Shown here piece by piece: positions 9,414-18,596 of a stretch of 64,000 bases of DNA (position 1 is the first letter of the stretch; each line of letters starts with the position of its first letter). The translations under genes and the position numbers were made by a program. This DNA comes from Leptothoe kymatousa TAU-MAC 1615 (GTDB lineage: Bacteria; Cyanobacteriota; Cyanobacteriia; Phormidesmidales; Phormidesmidaceae): assembly GCF_018739865.1 (NCBI RefSeq), contig NZ_JADOER010000003.1, forward strand, positions 62,001-126,000. Direction: 5' to 3'. The notes beneath the pieces are model-generated. The model had not been told where the DNA came from. It did not search any database and saw nothing but the letters and a program-made list of their open reading frames with translations.

Positions 9414-10397
9414 ATGAGCTTTATCCACATTCGTCCCAACTGGCAACTCCCCGAAAAATTAGCAACACCTGAGAAGGCCTACCTCAACCGCCGCCGCTTT
9501 ATCAAAAATTTGGCTGGCGTTGGCCTAGGGATAGCGGCCACGAGCTGCCGTGGTCGGCAATTGAGCGCCCAAGGGGCAGAAGCCTTAGAAAAGACGTTCG
9601 GTGAACCGATAGACAATTTCACAGTCAACAGCACCTTCAGTAATGCCAATCGACCGCTCACCAATCAGCAGTTCGCCAGTCGCTACAACAATTTTTATGA
9701 GTTTGGCCTAACTAAAAATATTTGGGCTAATGCCCAAAAACTACCGACCGACCCTTGGAAGTTAGAGGTCTCTGGACTCGTCAAAAACCCAAAAACTTAC
9801 GATTTAGACGATCTATACAATAAATTTGCATTAGAAGAGCGCATTTATCGTTTTCGCTGCGTTGAAGCATGGGCCATGGTCGTCCCATGGATCGGGTTTC
9901 CCATGAAAAAAATTCTGGAGGACGTAGAACCCCAGTCAGACGCCAAATTTGTGCGGTTTGAATCCTTTTATGACGAACAAATTACAGAAGGCCCAGCCAT
10001 TTCATTTTCGAACTTACCCTGGCCTTACCATGAGGGGCTTCGCATTGAGGAAATGGCTAACGATTTAGCATTTTTTGCTGTCGGCATTTATGGTCGCACG
10101 ATGCCAAAACAACACGGTGCACCGATCCGCATGGTGCTGCCGTGGAAATATGGCTTCAAAGGGGCAAAATCCATTGTCAAAATTGATTTTGTAGCCGAGC
10201 AACCTACCACCTATTGGAATACTATTTCCCCCAATGAGTATAAATTTGAAGCCAATGTGGAACCGGATGTGGCTCATCCCCGCTGGTCACAGAAGCGTGA
10301 ACGCCTAGTAGGGGAAGGCGAATCATGGGACTGGGTAAAACAGGACACAGTTATTTATAACGGCTATGGCGAATATGTAGCAGATTTATATACGTAA
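9414..10397 (+). CDS. msrP: MsrP/YedY-like molybdopterin oxidoreductase (periplasmic methionine-sulfoxide reductase catalytic subunit)
   Basis: 327 residues. A twin-arginine signal (NRRRFIKNL, about 25-33, then a hydrophobic AGVGLGIAAT stretch) predicts folded export. The family's molybdenum-ligating Cys is in the RFRCVEAW motif (Cys149). The oxidoreductase molybdopterin-binding fold continues through GAPIRMVLPWKYGFKGAKSIV to the C-terminus. In E. coli MsrP repairs oxidised methionines in envelope proteins and takes electrons from the haem membrane protein MsrQ. No msrQ is adjacent here. A ferric-reductase/Rieske fusion at 30506 is a conceivable but untested partner. A small ORF follows 53 bp downstream on the same strand. 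Confidence 0.88.
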   Translation: MSFIHIRPNWQLPEKLATPEKAYLNRRRFIKNLAGVGLGIAATSCRGRQLSAQGAEALEKTFGEPIDNFTVNSTFSNANRPLTNQQFASRYNNFYEFGLTKNIWANAQKLPTDPWKLEVSGLVKNPKTYDLDDLYNKFALEERIYRFRCVEAWAMVVPWIGFPMKKILEDVEPQSDAKFVRFESFYDEQITEGPAISFSNLPWPYHEGLRIEEMANDLAFFAVGIYGRTMPKQHGAPIRMVLPWKYGFKGAKSIVKIDFVAEQPTTYWNTISPNEYKFEANVEPDVAHPRWSQKRERLVGEGESWDWVKQDTVIYNGYGEYVADLYT

Positions 10398-10450
10398 GCT
10401 ACGCCCATTGCATTGCTTTAGACAGATAGCAAGATCAGACGCATCGATCT

Positions 10451-10675
10451 ATGCACATTGCCGATCCAGACTACATTAAGACCGCAGTTGCCTTTCCCTA
10501 CCGTGGGGTAACTATTCAAATTACCACTGGCACGCATTTGGGGGTCAAAATCTATACCGCTTGGATTGATTACGAAACCGGGAGTGCTGTGGCCGTGCCC
10601 AAAGCCTACAGTCGCCGCGAAGCTATTACACGGGCAAAGCAATGGGTACAGCAAAAGTTTAGCTTTACCCCTTAA
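10451..10675 (+). CDS. Small conserved-looking hypothetical protein
   Basis: 74 residues with no recognised domain. It has a compact predicted beta-sheet part (VTIQITTGTHLGVKIYTAWIDY) followed by a helix (SRREAITRAKQWVQQKF), a composition typical of a real small soluble protein. The ATG lies 53 bp after msrP on the same strand, so it may be read from the same transcript. Its last codons and stop form the first unit of a perfect 17-bp tandem duplication (10659-10692). Function unknown. Confidence 0.6.
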   Translation: MHIADPDYIKTAVAFPYRGVTIQITTGTHLGVKIYTAWIDYETGSAVAVPKAYSRREAITRAKQWVQQKFSFTP

Positions 10676-10692
10676 TTAGCTTTACCCCTTAA
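10659..10692. repeat. Perfect 17-bp tandem duplication at the end of the small ORF
   Basis: TTAGCTTTACCCCTTAA occurs at 10659-10675 and again at 10676-10692 without a gap. The first copy contains the stop codon of the preceding ORF. Two further loci in this window (40683 and 55855) also have 17-bp tandem units of different sequence. Confidence 0.95.
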
Positions 10693-10777
10693 GAGTATGG
10701 GCGGTTCTAGCAAATGCCATCGCTAACTCTCGCCTAAAGCACATCTTTACCAGCAATAGTAAGCGCTCCGCCCTTGC

Positions 10778-10850
10778 ACCCGCTTGCATATGGAGGGTTG
10801 ATACGCCCCCATATGCAAGCGGGTGGGTGGCTGATATCAGCCACCCACCC
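10778..10850. repeat. Two nested perfect inverted repeats (15-bp arms plus a 30-bp palindrome)
   Basis: ACCCGCTTGCATATG (10778-10792) is the exact reverse complement of 10810-10824, with a 17-nt loop. Its right arm shares four bases with a perfect 30-bp palindrome at 10821-10850 (centre GATATC, ends GGGTGGG and CCCACCC). The two hairpins are therefore mutually exclusive at their junction. The element lies between convergent genes (end of the 74-residue ORF and end of the 132-residue ORF) and may act as a bidirectional terminator, although no T-run flanks it. Confidence 0.9.
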
Positions 10851-10886
10851 GACTCAAGCCATTACACCTGAAGCCAAAACCGGATT

Positions 10887-11285
10887 TTAATCCGTGGAAT
10901 CTTCAGTGCCCAGCTCCTGGGTCGAATTGCTTTCATCCTTCCCGTCTTCTGGAATGAATAGTTTTTCTAGACGGTCCTTAGACCAGCTATCACTAACAAA
11001 GGAAACAGCACTGATTTCCTCCAGGCGCACGAGCCATACAGTTCGACGGGAAACCTCATCATCGGGCTCGTCATCCTCATCGGGCTCGTACACATGTACG
11101 TAGACAATTTCAACGCAGGTTTCATCTAGATACACGGGAACACCGCTCAAACCACCCCAAGGAAGGCGTACCTGAACTTCGGTACCCTCCTGCATCGCCT
11201 CATCTAGCCGCTGATGTAAGCGACCAGCATAGGATTGCTTTTTGTTATCCCCAATCAGGTAAGGCACTTGCCGATTAATAGTCAT
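10887..11285 (-). CDS. Hypothetical protein, possible Sm-like small barrel with acidic tail
   Basis: 132 residues. The N-terminal half alternates hydrophobic strands (VQVRLPWGGLSGVPVYL, VEIVYVHVYEP) with an acidic turn (DEDDEPDDE), then RRTVWLVRLEEISAVSF. This resembles a short strongly bent beta-barrel of the kind seen in Sm-like proteins, but the assignment is only a fold impression. The C-terminal ~35 residues are acidic and Ser/Thr-rich, probably disordered. The ATG at 11285 is clear. It faces a short rightward ORF at 11349. Function not recognised. Confidence 0.7.
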   Translation of the reverse strand: MTINRQVPYLIGDNKKQSYAGRLHQRLDEAMQEGTEVQVRLPWGGLSGVPVYLDETCVEIVYVHVYEPDEDDEPDDEVSRRTVWLVRLEEISAVSFVSDSWSKDRLEKLFIPEDGKDESNSTQELGTEDSTD

Positions 11286-11348
11286 GGCGATCCCTGTCAG
11301 CTAATGGACAAATTCGAGCAATAACATGACAAATTCTGTGAACATGCC

Positions 11349-11504
11349 ATGGAACCGGAGCAATACATCATTCTGCATTGGCTACGGACACTAGCTCATT
11401 ACAATGCGACTCAAGTCAAAAGACCCCTGTATCAGAAGTTTGGTTTCTTAAGTAGCCTATATCACCAAATACGGACTCTACAGGAACATCAGCAATCAGC
11501 TTAA
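11349..11504 (+). CDS. Possible small protein of 51 residues
   Basis: An ATG at 11349 opens a 51-residue frame starting MEPEQYIILHWLRTLAHYN, with helical, hydrophobic/basic composition and a TAA at 11502-11504. There is no clear ribosome binding site. It starts 63 bp from the divergent gene at 11285. It could be a genuine small protein or a remnant; no family is recognised. Confidence 0.3.
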   Translation: MEPEQYIILHWLRTLAHYNATQVKRPLYQKFGFLSSLYHQIRTLQEHQQSA

Positions 11505-12450
11505 CGTAAGCATCTCTTAATTGTGGGTACATCAATGGACTAAAGCGTGACAGTAAGCCTTCCTGCACATCAGTGATATTAGCTACAGCGCCCTTTTATT
11601 GGCTGCTGTGCAAAAGGCTTTCAGCTCTATTGGGCCAATGCTAACACTGGCGTTTCTAGACAAACTACGCCGTTAGATGCTGGGCACCAACCGAGGACGA
11701 TTGCCCACGATGCCCCAAGCACATCTGACGGCGTAGAAAGGCAATCATGATTTGATGAGCCTATACAGCCAGGAAAAACCATGGCAGCCTCCTCAAACGA
11801 GCACCACCTATAGCTACAGCAGCACTGCAACATATTTCGTATATTTGACTAATTTTTTTCAGCCAAAAGTACTTAAGTCAAATAAGTTTGATGGGTTTGG
11901 GAACAATCTTCCCAAAGAGATGAACAACGCGTAACAAAGATTACGCGCAAACCGTATTACAACAACTTTTTTTGATACCTACATCGATTTGACATCTAAA
12001 TTAAAAGGATGTTTAAAGAACTACGCACATTGGCTGACATCCCCCCTGCTTCCCCTAAAATCCTTTAAACGTAAGCCCATACACCGTAAGCCCATGCACC
12101 AGACCAAAAAAACGGGTTAAACGCCTGACCAAAAATGGACAAATGTGTTCCCAATATATCTTCTAAAAGACGTACCACAGCTGAGTGACACTACATACAA
12201 GGAATACGTGATTATTATGAATAAGCTACATACCTAATTCCTTATAGGAATATAAAGATCACGGATCCTATCTAAATCGTATGATTACTCAAGATTGCAA
12301 CAGATATGCAACTCATCTACGGCTAAAATCAGCATATTAGCTACTGGCAACTTCCCAAAGGAGCGGTACACTCTAGAGTATAAGGTCAGCCTTTCTCTAC
12401 GCTACTGCTTGTAGTATAGAAGTCCATATTACAGTTCTCTAATACGATTA
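11505..12450. other. Gene-poor stretch with one long imperfect hairpin and a short tandem repeat
   Basis: About 950 bp without a convincing gene. It holds a long hairpin: CTACGCCGTTAGATG at 11665-11679 pairs with 11722-11736 (one G-U wobble), and an inner stem TGGGCA/TGCCCA (11681-11686 with 11702-11707) closes the top. A 15-bp near-perfect tandem repeat (CGTAAGCCCATACAC) lies at 12070-12099. The A/T-rich part before 12450 probably carries the promoter of the next gene. ORFs here of 60-68 residues look like chance. Confidence 0.6.
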
Positions 12451-12789
12451 ATGAGCCTAAATACAAAACTGCCCACCACTGATATGCAAGTCACTAGTAT
12501 TCGCTTTGAGCGAGAGCTCATTGACAAATTGAAGACGCTTGCCGGCAGCCGTGGCTATCAGTCCTTAGTACGTGAGATTTTGTGGGACTACGTGCGCCAG
12601 CACTCCGATGATCCAGGGTTCCAAATTCAGCGTCAGCAAATTCGAGCGATTATGGCTGCTGAAGCACAGCGCCCCGAACGATGCGCCCTTACGGGTGAAA
12701 CGATTGAGCCCGAGGAAGAGATGTGGATAGCGTTCACAACAGACCACGAGCTTGTGCCGTTATGTATTGATAGCCTAGAAGTTGATTAG
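12451..12789 (+). CDS. Ribbon-helix-helix domain protein with C-terminal Cys-containing tail
   Basis: 112 residues. The segment VTSIRFERELIDKLKTLAG followed by YQSLVREILWDYVRQ has the beta strand plus two helices of the MetJ/Arc ribbon-helix-helix DNA-binding fold. Such proteins bind DNA as dimers through the strand. The tail has CALTGETIEPEEEMWIAF and a later LVPLCIDS, unlike a simple antitoxin, and no toxin gene is adjacent. The ATG at 12451 is used; an internal Met at codon 12 is an alternative start close to the domain. A regulatory role is inferred from the fold only. Confidence 0.72.
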   Translation: MSLNTKLPTTDMQVTSIRFERELIDKLKTLAGSRGYQSLVREILWDYVRQHSDDPGFQIQRQQIRAIMAAEAQRPERCALTGETIEPEEEMWIAFTTDHELVPLCIDSLEVD

Positions 12790-12880
12790 GTAACCGCTAT
12801 CGTAGATTTATCGGATATAAGAACAAATTAGAGTGGTCTTATGTCTAATAGTTCAACGACTGTGGGGGCAATGCAACCTT

Positions 12881-13348
12881 ATGTCCTCTAATCTGTGTCC
12901 TTGTGGTAGTCAACAGTCCTATGGCAGTTGCTGCGAACCATTTTTGGTGAATGCATCTGTAGCACCAACTGCCGAGGCTTTGATGCGATCGCGATATGTT
13001 GCCTATTGCAAAGGCAATGTGAACTACTTAGTTGACACGCGGCATCCATCCAAACGTCAGTTTGATGATCGTATTAATTTAATTAGAAGTGTGCGTTCTA
13101 CCGTGTGGGAATACCTTACGGTGGTCAGGACCCAGCAGGGCGGCAAAAACCACACCAATGGCTATGTGGAATTTATGGCGGTCCATAGTCAGCCGGAATG
13201 GGGACAACTGCACGAACGTTCACGCTTTATAAAGGAAAATAATCGCTGGTTTTATGTCGATGGCGAAATGTTACCGCCCATATTACCCAAGCGAAATCAG
13301 CCCTGCTGGTGTGGCAGTGGCAAAAAGTTCAAGCACTGTCATGGCTAA
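12881..13348 (+). CDS. YchJ-family protein with SEC-C motifs at both ends
   Basis: 155 residues from the ATG at 12881; an in-frame GTG at 12833 would add 16 unlikely residues. The N-terminus has a zinc-binding SEC-C motif ([13 protein letters not shown]) and the C-terminus a second one ([14 protein letters not shown]). Between them lies an NTF2-like alpha/beta domain ([36 protein letters not shown]). This architecture is that of YchJ/UPF0225 proteins. SEC-C motifs bind Zn2+ and, in SecA, contact SecB and ribosomes; the role of YchJ proteins is not established. Confidence 0.88.
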   Translation: MSSNLCPCGSQQSYGSCCEPFLVNASVAPTAEALMRSRYVAYCKGNVNYLVDTRHPSKRQFDDRINLIRSVRSTVWEYLTVVRTQQGGKNHTNGYVEFMAVHSQPEWGQLHERSRFIKENNRWFYVDGEMLPPILPKRNQPCWCGSGKKFKHCHG

Positions 13349-13525
13349 GACCCTGCGGGGGTAGAACACTGCACCCATGCGTGGCCATAGTTGGGAAAAA
13401 CTTAAAAAGACGAGTCTAACCACGTAGACAATTTACGCACTGGTCCTCACTCAGAATTGGAGGAAGCGCGCTAGGTTAGCGTTAGTAAACAGGTATTGAG
13501 TTAGTTTTGCGCAAGGAATAAAACC

Positions 13526-14275
13526 ATGGGTTGGATCACGTCTCTTCAAAGCTGCGGCCAGATATTAACCTCATTGAAGGGATGCACCGTGGCTAAAGCT
13601 AGTGTTTTGGTCATGATGGGTTCTGTGTCGGGCCCGATGGTAGAAGTCGCCCTTGCCAATAATGGAGAGGCCGATGCGGCTCCCCTTAGCTCTCGCTTCA
13701 CCTGTGAACTGCAAAATGGCTCATACACAGTCATGTATCGTCCTAAAAGTGAACCGGGACAAGCTTATCCCTGGGCCGTGCCAACTGCCATGGGAGGTGG
13801 TTGGACTCCACAACGACGGTGTGAAACGATCAGCGCTCGTTTAGAAGAATATCGACCGGATGGCTTAGTGGAACTGCGGACCGATGTCGAGAATGGCTAT
13901 AACACCGTATGTGCAACCACTGAAGACAATTTAGAGTCTTGTAGAATTGTCTTCACGGTTCCCCCTGGGCAAGATCCCACGGCCACTCGTGATGCTGTTT
14001 TTTCGAATATTACCTTGGCAGACAGTGGGACTTCAACGAGTGGAGTCAATACATTTGTGGGCGGCACCCAATTGCCAGAAACGGAGCTGTTCGACTCAGA
14101 GGTCTGGAATAGTTCAATCGCAGAGACGCTGGGCAATGTGTTGTCTGGACAAACACCTCAGCGCCAAAGAGCATCTGGTATTTATTTAAAGCCCTATTTA
14201 GACCCTGCTGACGGTGGTACGGGGGAATACTTAACACCCTCGAAGCAATTATTAAGCCCTGACAATTTTCGCTAA
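13526..14275 (+). CDS. COP23-domain exported protein
   Basis: 249 residues. The N-terminal ~45 residues include a hydrophobic stretch ending near ALA, suggesting export; a GTG at codon 22 could be a shorter start with the same signal. The mature part begins SSRFTCELQNGSYTVMYRP and continues with WTPQRRCETISARLEEYRPDG, ENGYNTVCATTEDNLESC and IVFTVPPGQDP. This matches the COP23 family, named after a circadian oscillating membrane-associated protein of cyanobacteria. The four conserved Cys probably form disulfides outside the cytoplasm. It lies 128 bp before a histidine kinase gene on the same strand, so cotranscription is possible. Biochemical function unknown. Confidence 0.85.
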   Translation: MGWITSLQSCGQILTSLKGCTVAKASVLVMMGSVSGPMVEVALANNGEADAAPLSSRFTCELQNGSYTVMYRPKSEPGQAYPWAVPTAMGGGWTPQRRCETISARLEEYRPDGLVELRTDVENGYNTVCATTEDNLESCRIVFTVPPGQDPTATRDAVFSNITLADSGTSTSGVNTFVGGTQLPETELFDSEVWNSSIAETLGNVLSGQTPQRQRASGIYLKPYLDPADGGTGEYLTPSKQLLSPDNFR

Positions 14276-14403
14276 AGCAATACAGTTTCAGAGAAGATTG
14301 ACGCAGCAGATTAAGGCTGAGTATTAAGAGATCTGCCGGAGATGGCTCCCCTGGAACCTGGGCATACTGGAACCAGTTGTCTTGAGCCAGTATAGTTTCC
14401 ACT

Positions 14404-16137
14404 GTGCTAAAACGTCTTTCAATTCGTCAACGGATTACCTCCGGCTATGCTCTGGTTTTGGGCATAGCCGTTGCAGGTATAGCGGTAGGACTCTACTTGG
14501 GCAATGCTTATCAGCAAAAGGCGCTGACAACTTTGCAGCAGATCACAACGGAAAGATCGCTGTTGAATGAGTTGCAGATTCGTATGCTGCAAAACCACTT
14601 GACCAAACAATTATCTCCGCATCTTGATGATTCGGTGCAATTTAAGATTGCCACTGACGCACTCTTAGCTAGGGTTCAGCAGGTCCAAGTTTTATTAGGG
14701 AAATACCGGCTAGCTAGGGCTAGTTCACCCCACACAAATGATAAAACCCATGGGGAGTTAGATAATTTACTGATTGAATTAGACGCAGCAACTGAGCAAT
14801 TTCGACAGCGGGTGGAGACGTTTGCTTTAGTAATGCAGGATCTGGATACCATGCCAGAAGCTGTTGCCAGGCAACATCTGTTGCAGTTTGTCCAAAGTGA
14901 AGAGTTTGCGCAGTATATTGAATTTCCGGGAAAACTGGTGCAATTCTCGGAGTATTTGGAACAACGAGAAGAATTAGGTAAAACGTCTCTACAGCAAGCG
15001 GAACGCTTAAGAACTCGGATTATCGCCACTAGTTTGATGCTATCGGTTGCGATCGCAACCTTAGTTGCCCTCTACACCAGCAATCACATTGCCCAACCGA
15101 TCAAAGCCGTCATCGATGTGGCCCAACAAGTCAGACACAACAACGACTTTACCCTCCAGGTGCCTGTGGCAAATACAAGCGATACGGGCCAGTTGGGTAT
15201 ATCACTGAACCAATTAATTACACAAGTCCAGTGTTTACTACAAGAATTAGAATGCAAAAATGCAGACCTGAATAACGCGCTCCAGCAACTCAACGAACAA
15301 CAATCACAGCTCATTCAATCAGAAAAAATGTCGGGGCTGGGCCAACTTGTAGCAGGCGTTGCCCACGAGATTAACAATCCGGTGAACTTTATCCATGGCA
15401 ACCTCACCTATATCAAAGAATATACCGAAAACTTGCTCGACTTAGTCGCCCACTACCAGGAGCATTATCCCCAGCCCATAGCCGACATTCAACAAAAGGC
15501 TGACAACATTGATTTGCCATTCATCCAGAATGATTTACCCAAAACGCTACAATCCATGGCGTTAGGCACCAATCGTATTCGGCAGATTGTCATCTCCTTG
15601 CGTAATTTTTCGCGCAAAGACGAGGCAGACATGAAAAGCGTCGACATTCATGAGGGCATTGAAAGTACTCTGGTGATTTTAAAGCAAAATCTATACGACA
15701 TTAAAATCATCAAACACTATGGAGATTTACCCCTAGTCGATTGTTATCCTGGGCAGCTAAATCAGGTGTTCATGAACATATTGGCGAATGCTATCGACGC
15801 TTTAAAAGATCCCAAAACACGTTCCAATCCCAGTCGTCACATTACGATTAAAACAGGACTGGCAACAACCGGGAAAGGCGTAGACATCGAAATTTCAGAC
15901 AACGGTGCTGGCATTCCTGAAGATATCCAGAATCGTATCTTTGATCCGTTTTTCACAACGAAAGCCGTGGGCGAAGGCACAGGTCTCGGCATGTCCATTA
16001 GCTATCAAATTATTACCCAAACCCACGGTGGGCAGCTAGGATTCACATCTGAACCGAATAAGGGGACAACGTTTACCATCCAAATTCCCATTCACCAAGC
16101 GTGCCAAGAACCCAGCTCAGTTCTCACGGCTGCCTAG
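14404..16137 (+). CDS. Membrane-bound sensor histidine kinase with HAMP domain
   Basis: 577 residues from a GTG start. One membrane helix at about 13-32 and another at about 203-222 enclose an extracytoplasmic helical sensor of ~170 residues. A HAMP domain (~222-285) and a short coiled coil lead into the kinase core. The phosphoacceptor is His321 ([12 protein letters not shown]). N box [15 protein letters not shown]1 DNGAGIPE, F box FDPFFTTK and G2 [11 protein letters not shown] are all intact. The core has the same extra helical segment between H box and N box as the kinase at 18597, so they are paralogues. No response regulator is adjacent. The stimulus is unknown. Confidence 0.9.
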   Translation: MLKRLSIRQRITSGYALVLGIAVAGIAVGLYLGNAYQQKALTTLQQITTERSLLNELQIRMLQNHLTKQLSPHLDDSVQFKIATDALLARVQQVQVLLGKYRLARASSPHTNDKTHGELDNLLIELDAATEQFRQRVETFALVMQDLDTMPEAVARQHLLQFVQSEEFAQYIEFPGKLVQFSEYLEQREELGKTSLQQAERLRTRIIATSLMLSVAIATLVALYTSNHIAQPIKAVIDVAQQVRHNNDFTLQVPVANTSDTGQLGISLNQLITQVQCLLQELECKNADLNNALQQLNEQQSQLIQSEKMSGLGQLVAGVAHEINNPVNFIHGNLTYIKEYTENLLDLVAHYQEHYPQPIADIQQKADNIDLPFIQNDLPKTLQSMALGTNRIRQIVISLRNFSRKDEADMKSVDIHEGIESTLVILKQNLYDIKIIKHYGDLPLVDCYPGQLNQVFMNILANAIDALKDPKTRSNPSRHITIKTGLATTGKGVDIEISDNGAGIPEDIQNRIFDPFFTTKAVGEGTGLGMSISYQIITQTHGGQLGFTSEPNKGTTFTIQIPIHQACQEPSSVLTAA

Positions 16138-16203
16138 AGATTTTATGGGCATCACTATGAGGCTCCAAAGCACCCCATAGTATTGTCTGGGGGATGGGTC
16201 TTC

Positions 16204-17208
16204 TTAAGCCGGTGGCAAGAGTTCGTCGGACCAAAGGCCTTTAGACTCTAACCACTCTCGATTAAAGAGCTTGGATTGATAACGAGAGCCACTGTCACAC
16301 AGTACCGTCACAATAGTGTGGCCAGGCCCCATCTGTTTTGCCAGGGCAACAGCCGCACCCACGTTAATACCAACAGAGCCTCCCATAAACAGACCATCCC
16401 TGTAGAGCAGTTGGTAGACCACGCGCAGCGCAAACGGGTCATCAATCTGAACCGCATCGTCAGCTGGGGCACCGGCCATATTGCCAGTCACCCGGCCATT
16501 GCCAATACCTTCCGTAACAGAATTACCTTCCGACTTGATTTCCCCCGTTTTGACATAGCTGTAGAGACCACTGCCCATCGGGTCGGCAACCACACACTTG
16601 ATATTTGGATTTTTATCCTTTAAAAACATGGCTGTGCCCGCATAGGTGCCACCAGTTCCCGTGGCTGCAACCCAGGCATCTACCTTGCCATCAGTCTGTT
16701 GCCAAATCTCTGGACCCGTTGTTTCATAGTGGGCCTGACGATTGGCTAAGTTCTCAAATTGATTTGCCCAAATGGCATTATCCATGTCTTCTGCCAATCG
16801 TCCCGAAACCTTGACGTAGTTGTTGGGGTCTCGATAAGGAACAGCGGGCACGGTCCGAACATCAGCACCTAGGGTACGCAGTAACTCTATTTTTTCTTGG
16901 GACTGAGTTTCTGGAATGATGATGACGCACTTATACCCCTTAGCATTACAAATATGGGTTAAACCAATGCCCGTATTGCCAGCGGTGCCTTCAACAACCG
17001 TACCGCCAGGTTTCAGTAAACCTTTTTTTTCTGCTTCCTCGATAATAAATAGCGCCGCACGATCTTTGACAGAACCACCAGGGTTAAGAAATTCAGCTTT
17101 ACCTAGGATTTCACAGCCGGTTTCCTCGGAGAAACTATTCAACCGAATCAGCGGGGTGTTGCCAACGGTGCCAACAAAACCTTGCTTGATATCCATGGGA
17201 GCCTTCAT
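16204..17208 (-). CDS. cysK: Cysteine synthase A (O-acetylserine sulfhydrylase)
   Basis: 334 residues. A fold-type II PLP enzyme that converts O-acetylserine and sulfide to cysteine. The PLP lysine is Lys48 (GGSVKDRAAL), the substrate loop is GTAGNTGIG and the phosphate-binding loop is ATGTGGTYAG. At ~334 residues it is slightly longer than the ~310-residue E. coli CysK and has insertions (VPYRDPNNYVKVSGRLAED) seen in the cysteine-synthase-like subgroup. It stands alone, convergent with the histidine kinase at 14404. Substrate preference within the family (O-acetylserine or related) is not proven by sequence. Confidence 0.9.
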   Translation of the reverse strand: MKAPMDIKQGFVGTVGNTPLIRLNSFSEETGCEILGKAEFLNPGGSVKDRAALFIIEEAEKKGLLKPGGTVVEGTAGNTGIGLTHICNAKGYKCVIIIPETQSQEKIELLRTLGADVRTVPAVPYRDPNNYVKVSGRLAEDMDNAIWANQFENLANRQAHYETTGPEIWQQTDGKVDAWVAATGTGGTYAGTAMFLKDKNPNIKCVVADPMGSGLYSYVKTGEIKSEGNSVTEGIGNGRVTGNMAGAPADDAVQIDDPFALRVVYQLLYRDGLFMGGSVGINVGAAVALAKQMGPGHTIVTVLCDSGSRYQSKLFNREWLESKGLWSDELLPPA

Positions 17209-17391
17209 GCAATAAACGTTGGGGAATGATCTGTGCTGGTGCTACTTTAAAGCATGAATGCTTCTGAAAACACGGCCTTGTAGCAGCGCTTTACGGATGC
17301 AATCATACCGAGGGTGAGCAACGACGCAGCTTTATTATCCTAATGGGGAATGGCCCAGGGAAAACAGTGGAATGAAAGAATTTACTTTGCC

Positions 17392-18354
17392 CTAGGGCCA
17401 TAGATTGTCGTTAACTGACATGGCCATCGGTGGCAAAGCTGCGATCAATCCAGCTTGCTGAAGCTGTTTCGCAGATTCATGCCATCGTCGAGCATCAATG
17501 ATCCCCAATCGCGGGGCGTCCTTGGGGAGGACATAGTCAGCCAAAATCTCAAGGGACGCTTGCTGATAGGCAATATTTTGATAATCGGGTTCCACATACT
17601 GCTCCACGAGTAGATTGGCGGTTGTGGAGGGGTGCTCTATGGCCCAACGCCAGCCGGCAAAGGTAGCAGATAAAAAGTGCTGAATGTTTTGCGGTTGGTC
17701 CATAACTAAGGAAGTCGGCGCAAAAATAACCTGGCTGTAGGCATCAAACCCATAGTCTTTTAAGGGTAGAACCGTCGGCACTTGCCCCGAGCGTTGGGCA
17801 AATTCGATCGGTTCATCGAGGGCGTAACATTGAACGGCGTCGAACTCTCCTTGGCTAAGACGTTGGTACTTTTTGTCATAGGGGATATCGACTAAATCTA
17901 GTTGCTGGGGATCGATGTTATGGCTGTAGAGAACAAGTTCTACGGCTTTACGCCCGTCGCTGTGCACACCGATACGTTTACCGATGAGCTGCCGGGGATG
18001 GGTTAAGGATTGCTGGGGCAAACTCATGAGGGCTAAGGGTGAGGCCTGCAGCATGGCAGCGATCGCAACGATATCTATCCCCTCCGACTGAGCCGTCAAA
18101 ATCAACGACTCTTCGGCACAGCCTAGGGTCTGAGGCTGTGCCACAACCGTCTGCACCACATCCATGGCCGGCTCAGCCGCCTTTAAATTGACCACAAGCC
18201 CTGCGCGTCGATAATACCCCAGAGATTCAGCCACGCATAGCCCAGCAAACTGAGCATTGAGATGCCAATCTAGCTGCATCGTGAGGCGAGGCATGGCCCG
18301 CCAAGGTAGCCAACCAATGCCCGCTTGCAACAAACCACGCCGCGATATCACCAC
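17392..18354 (-). CDS. NMT1/THI5-like substrate-binding protein with twin-arginine-type N-terminus
   Basis: 320 residues from a GTG. The N-terminus (VISRRGLLQAGIGWLP) resembles a Tat signal. The rest is a periplasmic binding protein of the NMT1/SsuA/THI5 class: LDWHLNAQFAGLCVAESLGYY, then LIGKRIGVHSDGRKAVEL, GEFDAVQCYALDEP and VIFAPTSLVMDQPQNIQHF. Relatives bind pyrimidine precursors of thiamine, riboflavin-like compounds or sulfonates for ABC uptake. No permease or ATPase gene is next to it, so it is an orphan; the ligand cannot be deduced. Transcribed leftwards, 183 bp upstream of cysK. Confidence 0.8.
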   Translation of the reverse strand: MVISRRGLLQAGIGWLPWRAMPRLTMQLDWHLNAQFAGLCVAESLGYYRRAGLVVNLKAAEPAMDVVQTVVAQPQTLGCAEESLILTAQSEGIDIVAIAAMLQASPLALMSLPQQSLTHPRQLIGKRIGVHSDGRKAVELVLYSHNIDPQQLDLVDIPYDKKYQRLSQGEFDAVQCYALDEPIEFAQRSGQVPTVLPLKDYGFDAYSQVIFAPTSLVMDQPQNIQHFLSATFAGWRWAIEHPSTTANLLVEQYVEPDYQNIAYQQASLEILADYVLPKDAPRLGIIDARRWHESAKQLQQAGLIAALPPMAMSVNDNLWP

Positions 18355-18596
18355 AGTTTTTTCTATCTATACACAAAATTAGAGCAAAGGGGCTGGGGTA
18401 TTTTGGGTCATGCCCCCATCGCCACACCCTTCATCCTAGGAAAAATCTGAACCATAAGTGCACGGCGATAACCAGCCAGCCTTTAACCAAGCTAAAGGTT
18501 CACGTCACAGCGTCAGTCCGTAGTTTAGAATTTATCAGTTATCGAGGTTTCAAGGTAGAACCGGGCAAGCTAAACCAAGGACATATAGACAAAACA

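Noticed and set aside
11665-11736. attC-like recombination site of an integron
   Set aside because: GTTAGAT fits GTTRRRY, but the order of the two core motifs is reversed relative to attC and the partner motif has a mismatch. No integrase gene or cassette array is present.
11752-11934. 60-residue ORF in the gene-poor stretch
   Set aside because: Low-complexity Ser/Thr/Tyr composition, no ribosome binding site and no similarity.
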